Source: Streptomyces sp. CB02400 (GTDB lineage Bacteria > Actinomycetota > Actinomycetes > Streptomycetales > Streptomycetaceae). Taken from it: DNA of 64,000 nt. The DNA lies in NCBI RefSeq assembly GCF_001905725.1, contig NZ_LIWB01000004.1:481767-545766 (forward strand). The letters are read 5' to 3'. The position numbers and the translations under genes were made by a program. Under the pieces are notes generated by a model. That model had not been told where the DNA came from, made no database searches, and saw only the letters and a list, made by a program, of their open reading frames with translations. Shown here one piece after another: positions 58,128 to 64,000 of this stretch (position 1 is its first letter; each line of letters starts with the position of its first letter).

Positions 58128-59189
58128 TCAGTTGGCGCTCTGCGTCGGGGGGTGACCGCTGCCCGGCAGGGGCAGCGCGGCGATCCGGTCGACGGCCCTC
58201 GCGAGCCTCTCCGGCGGAAGCAGCCCAGGACCGCGACTGCGCACGAAGTCCGCAAACGTTTCAGCAGTCGAGTACTTCGGGGTGAAACCCAGCGTCTCCC
58301 GCATCTGGTCCGTCGCCACCACCCGCCCGTGCGTGAGCAGCCGGATCTGCTCGGGCGAGAAGTCCGTCATCCCCAGCGTACGCACCAGCGAGCCCGCCCA
58401 GGTGACCGCGGGAAGCAGCAGCGGCACGGTCGGCCTGCCCAGCCGTCGCGAGCACTGCGAGAGCAGCAGCACGCCGTCACCGGCGATGTTGAAGGTCCCG
58501 CTGTTGAGCGTGGAGCGCCTCGGTTCGTGCGAGCCGATCCGCAGCACCTCGATCACGTCGTCCTCGTGCACGAACTGCAGCCGGGGGTCGTAGCCGAACA
58601 CGGTCGGCAGCACCGGCAGCGAGAAGTACGAGGCGAGCGGGCTGTCCGCGGCCGGGCCCAGGATGTTGGCGAACCGCAGCACGCACACGGCGACGTCCGG
58701 TCGGCGCCGCGCGAAGCCGCGCACGTACCCCTCGACCTCGACCGTGTCCTTCGCGAAGCCACCGCTGGGCAGCGACTTGGGCGGGGTCGACTCGGTGAAG
58801 ACCGCCGGGTCGCGGGGCGCGGAACCGTAGACGTTCGTACTGGACTTCACGACCAGCCGTTTGATGTTCGGGGACTTCTGGCAGGCACCCAGCAGCTGCA
58901 TGGTGCCGATGACGTTGGTCTCCTTCAGCGCGGTCCGGCCGCCGCTGCCGAGCGGCGTGCCGGTCACGTCGAGGTGGACGACCGTGTCGGCGCCCGACTC
59001 GGCCAGCACCCGCGCGACGGTGGGCTGGCGGATGTCCGCCTGGACGAAGTCGGCGCCGCCCAGGTGGTGCTCGGGCGGGACCGCGTCCACGCCGACGACC
59101 CGGTCCACCTCCGGATCCCGCAGGATCCGCCGGACGAAACGGCCCCCCAGCTGACGGGCCACCCCGGTCACGAGCACGACCTTTCCCAA
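58128..59189 (-). CDS. NAD-dependent epimerase/dehydratase family protein
   Basis: A 353-residue extended SDR. The nucleotide-binding segment is VVLVTGVARQLGGRFVRRI (GxxxxxG variant), with DxVVHLDV and SSTNVYG. The Tyr-x3-Lys dyad is not evident (KDTVEVEGYVRGF is shifted), so the catalytic Tyr may be missing or moved and the protein may bind rather than epimerise. The C-terminus has the sugar-domain-like FGYDPRLQFVHEDDVI. It is the first gene of a two-gene unit with the acyltransferase. Confidence 0.82.
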   Translation of the reverse strand: MGKVVLVTGVARQLGGRFVRRILRDPEVDRVVGVDAVPPEHHLGGADFVQADIRQPTVARVLAESGADTVVHLDVTGTPLGSGGRTALKETNVIGTMQLLGACQKSPNIKRLVVKSSTNVYGSAPRDPAVFTESTPPKSLPSGGFAKDTVEVEGYVRGFARRRPDVAVCVLRFANILGPAADSPLASYFSLPVLPTVFGYDPRLQFVHEDDVIEVLRIGSHEPRRSTLNSGTFNIAGDGVLLLSQCSRRLGRPTVPLLLPAVTWAGSLVRTLGMTDFSPEQIRLLTHGRVVATDQMRETLGFTPKYSTAETFADFVRSRGPGLLPPERLARAVDRIAALPLPGSGHPPTQSAN

Positions 59190-59373
59190 GATCAGCGCCT
59201 TCCTCTCGCCCTGCTCCCGACGGCCAACCTATCGGGTCACCGTCGCTCTGTGGTGCCGACCGGATGCTTGAAGTGACGACAGCCCCGGACGTACGAATGC
59301 CGGAAGTCCGAATGGCAGTGGCCCCCCACCGGAGTGCGGTGGGGGGCCACTGGACACGCTCTCGCGCTGTCGC

Positions 59374-59472
59374 TTACTTCTTGTTGCGACGCTGAACGCG
59401 CGTGCGCTTGAGCAGCTTGCGGTGCTTCTTCTTGGCCATCCGCTTGCGCCGCTTCTTGATAACAGAGCCCAC
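59374..59472 (-). CDS. 32-residue basic ribosomal-type protein (bS22 / AURKAIP1-COX24 domain)
   Basis: A GTG start at 59472 gives [20 protein letters not shown] and then a second very basic stretch ending RRNKK, 32 residues in all. This is the conserved actinobacterial small protein, equal to mycobacterial ribosomal protein bS22, which binds 16S rRNA in the 30S subunit. It is unusually short but conserved from end to end. The spacers on both sides (59190-59373, 59473-59626) are non-coding and would carry its promoter. Confidence 0.85.
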   Translation of the reverse strand: MGSVIKKRRKRMAKKKHRKLLKRTRVQRRNKK

Positions 59473-59626
59473 GACTACCCTCGCTCACTTCTCATCACTC
59501 GGTGTTTGGGCGCCATGGGCCCACACGACCTACGAGGGGCTAGCCTACCCGCCCGAGCGCTGAGACCGTAATCGAGGTGACCGGGGAGGCCCACGAGTGC
59601 CCGGTACGGACCTCCCCGGATCGCCG

Positions 59627-59839
59627 TCAGGCGGTTTCCACCCCCACGTAGCTCTCGCGGAGGTACTCGTGAACCGCTTGCTCCGGGACGCGGAAGGACC
59701 GCCCCACCCGGATCGCGGGCAGATGACCACTGTGCACCAGCCGGTACACGGTCATCTTCGACACTCGCATCACCGAGGCGACTTCCGCCACGGTAAGGAA
59801 CTGAACCTCGTTCAGAGGCCTCTCGCCAGCTGCAGCCAT
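59627..59839 (-). CDS. BldC-like / excisionase-type helix-turn-helix protein
   Basis: A 70-residue MerR-type DNA-binding protein: LTVAEVASVMRVSKMTVYRLVHSGHLPAIRVGRSFRVPEQAVHEYLRES. It is essentially one winged helix with no effector domain, as in BldC. The ATG at 59839 (MAAAGERPLNEVQ) is chosen because homologous proteins begin about here and AGGTG precedes it; the frame is open upstream. In S. coelicolor the gene in this neighbourhood is annotated as a small DNA-binding protein. Target genes are unknown. Confidence 0.83.
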   Translation of the reverse strand: MAAAGERPLNEVQFLTVAEVASVMRVSKMTVYRLVHSGHLPAIRVGRSFRVPEQAVHEYLRESYVGVETA

Positions 59840-59968
59840 GACACACCTGCACCTTCCGCACTCGACGGCCACCGGCTTCCCCTTCCGGTGACTCTTCGTC
59901 GCTGCGTGCTCACTCCCCAATGTAGGGGCGGGTGATGCGAGTGGGGAAGAGGTGCACCCATCGGCGGC

Positions 59969-60811
59969 CTACTGTGACAGACACGCTCGATTGAGTACGT
60001 AGCGGGCCAGCGGCAGGTAGTGATCGGACCGCACGCCGTCATCAAGTGGAACGACGAGGGACACGGTCCCCTCGGCCTCGCCGACGAACGGCGCGGGGTC
60101 GTTCACATCGGCCGGCCCGACGGCCTCGAACCCCAGCTGACCTGCCCCGCAGACCCATCCGTGATCGCCGATCACCAACTCCGGAAGCGGCCCGCCGGCG
60201 TCGGCCGCCGCGGCGAGCGCGGTCCGAACCGGGAGGGGGGAGTGCGTGTGTGCGCCCGGCTCACAACCGGGGCGTTCCGCGGTCGCACCCCGGACGAGCC
60301 CGACTCCTCGTACGTAGTCGAGATTGCACGTGCGTAGACCGAACCGGGTCGTTATGTCGACACAGCGACCCTGCGCGGGGGTGAGGACGGCACATCCCAC
60401 CGCCGACAATGCGTCTGCCAGAGCGGCGTAGAAGCCGAGCAACCGGTGCGGATGACCGGTGCCGAGCAGCACCGGCCCGCCACGCTCCGCAGCGACCGCC
60501 AGCCGCTCGGCGAAGGCGTCCAGGGCGGCCAGGGTCCGCTCGGGGTCGATCACATCATGGCCGAAGGTGTGCGCGGGATCGGCCGAAACCCCACACCGGT
60601 CCGCCATCAGAGCGAGCAATTCCCGCTCGCCCCATACCCATTCCGGGTCCAACCCGATCAGCAGACGCGGATCCCGGGCGGCGAACAGCCGGTAGCTCCG
60701 CAGGCTCTCCTCCCGCGTGGTGCCCACGACCCCGGCGAGCCGGACAGCGAGGAGATGCGCACGAAGCTCGGCGGTGGCGGTGGTCGGCACGCAAGCGATG
60801 GTGCGGGACAC
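59969..60811 (-). CDS. Phosphatase family protein (PF15698-like)
   Basis: A 280-residue protein with TTREESLRSYRLFAARDPRLLIGLDPEWVWGERELLALMA and VLLGTGHPHRLLGFYAALADAL, then LPELVIGDHGWVCGAGQLGFEAVG and a C-terminal YLPLARYVLNRAC. The pattern matches the actinobacterial Phosphatase family whose biochemistry is barely known. Conserved GTGHPHR and GDHGW may contain the active-site residues. It stands alone on the minus strand; spacer 60812-60878 holds no gene. Confidence 0.75.
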   Translation of the reverse strand: MSRTIACVPTTATAELRAHLLAVRLAGVVGTTREESLRSYRLFAARDPRLLIGLDPEWVWGERELLALMADRCGVSADPAHTFGHDVIDPERTLAALDAFAERLAVAAERGGPVLLGTGHPHRLLGFYAALADALSAVGCAVLTPAQGRCVDITTRFGLRTCNLDYVRGVGLVRGATAERPGCEPGAHTHSPLPVRTALAAAADAGGPLPELVIGDHGWVCGAGQLGFEAVGPADVNDPAPFVGEAEGTVSLVVPLDDGVRSDHYLPLARYVLNRACLSQ

Positions 60812-60878
60812 GGGGACGAGGCGGGCCGGGAACGGCGGAACACCGCACGGTCGGCGTAACGGAACGCCCGTACGGCCG

Positions 60879-62051
60879 TCAGGCCAGCAGCCCCCGCAGC
60901 GGGAACACCGCGCGCCGCGCCGCCAGGATCGCCTGGTCCAGACGGTCCGCCGGGTCGTACCCCTCGTCCCACGCGGCCCAGGAGACCGGCCACCGCCCGT
61001 CCGTCATCCGCCGCGGCGCCGGCTGCCGGGTCCGGGCGTACACCTCCTGCCGCCAGCCCTCGGGGATCACCGTCGTGGGCTCCACCGGCCGCTCGGCCGC
61101 GATGCCCACCAGATGGGTCCAGGACCGCGGCACGACCTCCACCACCGCGTAACCGCCACCGCCCAGCGCCACCCACCGCCCGTCGGCGTACTCGTGCGCC
61201 AGCTCGTGGCACGCCACCTGCACCGCCCGCTGCGCGTCCAGCGACACCGCCAGATGCGCCAGCGGATCCTCGAAGTGCGTGTCGGCCCCGTGCTGCGTCA
61301 CCAGCACCTGCGGCCGGAAGTCCGCGATCAGCTCCGGCACGACCGAGTGGAACGCCCGCAGCCACCCCGCGTCCCCGGTCCCGGCCGGCAGCGCCACGTT
61401 GACCGCGCCGCCCTCCGCGCTGTCCGCCCCCGTCTCCTCCGGCCACCCGGTCTGCGGGAACAGCGTCCGCGGATGCTCGTGCAGCGAGATCGTCAGCACC
61501 CGCGGGTCCTCCCAGAATGCCGCCTGCACCCCGTCCCCGTGATGCACGTCGACGTCGACGTACGCGACCCGCTCCGCGCCCAGCTCCAGCAGCCGGGCGA
61601 TCGCCAGCGCGGCGTCGTTGTACACGCAGAAGCCGGAGGCCGCGCCCGGCATGGCGTGGTGCAGTCCGCCCGCGAAGTTCACCGCGTGCGGCGCGTCCCC
61701 GCGCCACACCGCCTCCGCCGCGCCCACCGACTGCCCCGCGATCAGCGCCGACACCTCGTGCATCCCGGCGAACGCGGGATCGTCCACCGTCCCCAGCCCG
61801 TACGACTGGTCCGCCGCCCCCGGATCGGCCGAGGCGGCCCGCACCGCCTCGATGTAGTCCTCCCGGTGGACGAGCCGCAGCGTCGACTCCCCGGCCGCCT
61901 TCGCGGCGACCACCTCCACCTCACGGTCGAGCCCGAGGGCACCGACCAGACTCCGGGTCAGCGCCAGCCGGACCGGGTCCATCGGATGGTCCCGGCCGAA
62001 GTCATAGCCCGTTACTGCCTCGTCCCACATCAGCTGTACGCGCCCGCTCAT
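60879..62051 (-). CDS. acuC: Acetoin utilization protein AcuC (class I histone-deacetylase-like)
   Basis: A 390-residue zinc amidohydrolase of the arginase/deacetylase fold. It has HPMDPVRLALTRSLVGAL, VNFAGGLHHAMPGAASGFCVYNDAALAI, YVDVDVHHGDGVQAAFWEDPRVLTISLHEH and the metal ligands in QHGADTHFEDPLAHL. AcuC-type enzymes deacetylate lysine, for example on acetyl-CoA synthetase. The start overlaps the end of the upstream MFS frame by 50 bp. An in-frame GTG at 62060 is a second option. Confidence 0.92.
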   Translation of the reverse strand: MSGRVQLMWDEAVTGYDFGRDHPMDPVRLALTRSLVGALGLDREVEVVAAKAAGESTLRLVHREDYIEAVRAASADPGAADQSYGLGTVDDPAFAGMHEVSALIAGQSVGAAEAVWRGDAPHAVNFAGGLHHAMPGAASGFCVYNDAALAIARLLELGAERVAYVDVDVHHGDGVQAAFWEDPRVLTISLHEHPRTLFPQTGWPEETGADSAEGGAVNVALPAGTGDAGWLRAFHSVVPELIADFRPQVLVTQHGADTHFEDPLAHLAVSLDAQRAVQVACHELAHEYADGRWVALGGGGYAVVEVVPRSWTHLVGIAAERPVEPTTVIPEGWRQEVYARTRQPAPRRMTDGRWPVSWAAWDEGYDPADRLDQAILAARRAVFPLRGLLA

Positions 62052-63243
62052 GCCCGACACCGTATCGGTCCGGTTCAGCGGCGAACGACCTGGCGTACAC
62101 GAGCGTCACCAGCACCAACACCATCGGTACGAGCATCGCCCCGCGGTAGCTCCAAGCATCGCCGAGCGCTCCGACCAACGGCGAACCGATCAGAAAGCCC
62201 ACATAATTGAAGACATTGAGCCGCGCGACGGCCGCATCCGAAGCCCCGGGGCCCCCACGCTCGGCAGCCCGCCGCCCCGCCGCCGCGAAGGTCTGCGGCA
62301 CCAGCACGCACAGCCCGAGCCCCAGCAGCGTGAACCCCAGCATCCCCACCCATGCACCGGGCGCCCCGGCCACCACGAGGAACCCCACCGCCGCCACCAG
62401 CGCCCCCGCCCGCACCACCGTCACGGCCCCGAACCGCCGCACCCCGACGTCCCCGATCGCCCGCCCCAGCAGCGTGGTGACCATGTAGACGTTGTACGGA
62501 ACGGTCGCGAGCTGCTCCGAACTCCCCAGCACGTCCTGGAGGTACTTCGCGCTCCAGTTGGAGACCGTCGAGTCCCCGATGTACGCCACCGTCATCACCA
62601 GGCAGAGCGGCAACAGCCACTTGAGGCCGCCGGTCGTGTGCCCGCTCTTCGTGGTCTCCTTCGTGTTCTCCGGGGCCTGCTCGCCGCCTCCGTCGACATA
62701 CCACCGGCTCCCGACCAGCGCGGCCGGCAGCAGCACCAGCACCACCGGCAGATACGACACCCACAACGCCAGATCCCAGTGCGCCCCCACCCACGCGAGT
62801 GACGCCCCGACGATCCCGCCCGCGCTGTACGCGGCATGAAAGCTCAGCATGATGCTGCGCCCGTACGCCCGCTGCAGACTCACCCCGAGCATGTTCATCG
62901 ACGCGTCCAGCGCACCGACGGCCAGCCCGAACGCGGCCAGCGCCACCGCGAGGGCTGCCATGTGCTCGCCCGCCCCGACCCCGAGGAGCGCCAGCAGCAC
63001 CACGGGCTGCGACCACCGCAGCACCCGGCTCGGCGGCACCCGCCTCACCAGCCGCTCCGTGGTGACGCTCCCGACGCCGGCCAGGATCGGCACGGCGGCG
63101 AGGAAGACCGGCAGCAGCGCGTCGGAGACCCCGTACCGGTCCTGGATGGCCGGGATCCGCGTCACGAGCAGAGCGAAGGCGACGCCCTGCACGAGGAAGC
63201 TGAACGCCAGCGAGCCCCTGCCGCGCCGCAGCACATCAGTCAT
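62002..63243 (-). CDS. MFS transporter
   Basis: A 413-residue major facilitator with twelve hydrophobic segments and the loop RLVRRVPPSRVLRWS. It opens MTDVLRRGRGSLAFSFLVQGVAFALLVTRIPAIQDR and has DASMNMLGVSLQRAYGRSIM, a pattern of the actinobacterial FucP/arabinose-type branch. Its last 50 bp lie inside the acuC coding region in another frame, with a charged, unconserved-looking C-terminus (ERARTADVGRGSNGL). Substrate unknown. Confidence 0.85.
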   Translation of the reverse strand: MTDVLRRGRGSLAFSFLVQGVAFALLVTRIPAIQDRYGVSDALLPVFLAAVPILAGVGSVTTERLVRRVPPSRVLRWSQPVVLLALLGVGAGEHMAALAVALAAFGLAVGALDASMNMLGVSLQRAYGRSIMLSFHAAYSAGGIVGASLAWVGAHWDLALWVSYLPVVLVLLPAALVGSRWYVDGGGEQAPENTKETTKSGHTTGGLKWLLPLCLVMTVAYIGDSTVSNWSAKYLQDVLGSSEQLATVPYNVYMVTTLLGRAIGDVGVRRFGAVTVVRAGALVAAVGFLVVAGAPGAWVGMLGFTLLGLGLCVLVPQTFAAAGRRAAERGGPGASDAAVARLNVFNYVGFLIGSPLVGALGDAWSYRGAMLVPMVLVLVTLVYARSFAAEPDRYGVGHERARTADVGRGSNGL

Positions 63244-63309
63244 GGCGGCGAGCGTAGGGCTCGGGGGTACCGGTGGGTAGATCCGGTCAAAGATGAGTTG
63301 CGCTCAGTT

Positions 63310-63966
63310 TCAGCTCGGGTCCCCGTCGAGCAGTGCGGTCAACTCCCGCATGTCCTCGAAGAGTCCTGTGGCTCCGGAGAGCTTCCCGGCGGGCGTCATC
63401 GCGGTGAACCCGTACACATCCATCCCGGCCGCGACCGCCGCCTGGACGCCCAGCGGACTGTCCTCGACGACCACGCACCGCTCGGGCGCCACACCCATCC
63501 GCTCGGCCGCGTACAGGAACAGGTCCGGCGCCGGCTTCCCCCGCCCCACATCCTGCGAGCTGAAGATCCGCTCGTCGTCGAACCACCGGTCGAGCCCCGT
63601 CGTGCGGTGCCCCACCCGGATCCGCTCATGGCTCCCGGACGAGGCCACACAGTACGGCACCCCGTCGGCGGCCAGCTTCTCGAGTACGTCCATGGCGCCG
63701 ACCACCGGCTTCAACTCCCGCTCGAACGCGGCGAAGACCCGGGCGTGGAACACGTCGTCGAAGTCCGCCGGCAACCGCTGCCCGGTCCGTTCCTCGACGA
63801 GATCGTGCACGCGGTGCATGGCGGAGCCCATGTAGTCACGGATGGAGTCCTCGTACGAGGTCGGGTGGCCGAGGTCGGTGAGATAGGCGGCCAGGAGCCG
63901 GTTGGAGATCGGCTCACTGTCGACGAGAACGCCGTCGTTGTCGAAGAGGACCAGGTCATAGCGCAT
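63310..63966 (-). CDS. HAD family hydrolase (beta-phosphoglucomutase-like phosphatase)
   Basis: A 218-residue HAD-IA protein: LVLFDNDGVLVDSEPISN (Asp nucleophile and second Asp), CVASSGSHERIRVGH (motif II), KPAPDLFLYAAERMG (motif III) and VVVEDSPLGVQAAVAAG (motif IV). The substrate is not determinable; relatives act on sugar phosphates. The ATG at 63966 is near the window edge, and 63967-64000 contains no gene. Confidence 0.9.
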   Translation of the reverse strand: MRYDLVLFDNDGVLVDSEPISNRLLAAYLTDLGHPTSYEDSIRDYMGSAMHRVHDLVEERTGQRLPADFDDVFHARVFAAFERELKPVVGAMDVLEKLAADGVPYCVASSGSHERIRVGHRTTGLDRWFDDERIFSSQDVGRGKPAPDLFLYAAERMGVAPERCVVVEDSPLGVQAAVAAGMDVYGFTAMTPAGKLSGATGLFEDMRELTALLDGDPS

Positions 63967-64000
63967 ACCCCTGACCCTAAACGCAGAAAACCCCGCACCG

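Noticed and set aside
1..64000. tRNA genes, CRISPR arrays, complete IS elements, integrase genes or attachment sites
   Set aside because: I looked for cloverleaf arms with GGTTCGA-type loops, regular spacer arrays, transposase motifs and tyrosine-recombinase motifs and found none. The partial gene copies are not flanked by such genes.

Overview
The window is a high-GC actinobacterial chromosome segment, almost certainly from a Streptomyces. The evidence is third-codon-position G/C bias, frequent GTG/TTG starts, abundant small lipoproteins and DUF families typical of that genus, and three diagnostic loci: rex-hemACD with a Rex operator, bldN-rsbN (developmental ECF sigma factor and its anti-sigma), and a very short basic ribosomal-type protein next to a BldC-like DNA-binding protein. 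No tRNA, rRNA, CRISPR array or complete insertion sequence was seen.

Layout. 1-5.1 kb: minus-strand run with an MFS N-terminus, three SnoaL-fold proteins, an SDR, a muconolactone-isomerase-like protein, an ankyrin protein and LtrA. 5.3-12.8 kb: glycogen/maltose-1-phosphate synthase, M20 peptidase, a two-component system, and a luciferase-like monooxygenase/FMN reductase pair with a MarR regulator. 12.9-16.7 kb: YnfA, SDR, DUF6126, an APH remnant, a frameshifted LAGLIDADG homing endonuclease, and rtcB, whose catalytic core is locally recoded into AT-rich codons. 16.9-24 kb: two DUF3558 lipoproteins, a DUF2637 protein carrying a dispersed repeat in its coding sequence, and divergent lysS/argS. 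24-32.5 kb: peptidoglycan-binding and membrane-tethered XRE proteins, a mosaic scar made of the tails of argS and of a methyltransferase gene, an arylamine N-acetyltransferase, an aminotransferase, the methyltransferase, another membrane XRE protein and a DUF4232 lipoprotein.

32.5-46.9 kb: hemB is separated from hemACD by about 13 kb of accessory genes. These are an RHS protein with a 28-residue membrane peptide behind it, a diverged MFS gene fragment, a 2-hydroxyacid dehydrogenase, an MFS exporter with a hairpin against its start codon, LysE, a B3/4 protein, a MocR-type regulator, lipoproteins, a secreted peptidoglycan-binding protein and an AraC regulator. 46.9-52.1 kb: rex-hemA-hemC-hemD, translationally coupled by 4-bp overlaps and headed by a Rex box. 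52.3-57 kb: glutaredoxin, HAD-IB phosphatase, an 835-bp gap with a 65-bp tandem repeat, then bldN and rsbN with a good match to a BldN-type promoter. 57-64 kb: conserved minus-strand genes for acyltransferase, epimerase, bS22-like protein, BldC-like protein, phosphatase, AcuC, MFS and HAD.

Functional threads: redox-controlled haem synthesis (Rex senses NADH/NAD+ and governs hemACD), sporulation control (bldN/rsbN), and envelope sensing (membrane XRE proteins, some with extracytoplasmic peptidoglycan-binding domains, beside secreted peptidoglycan-binding proteins). The most unusual signals are the homing endonuclease paired with a recoded rtcB core, the partial gene copies that mark cassette boundaries, and a dispersed palindromic repeat that also sits inside a gene.
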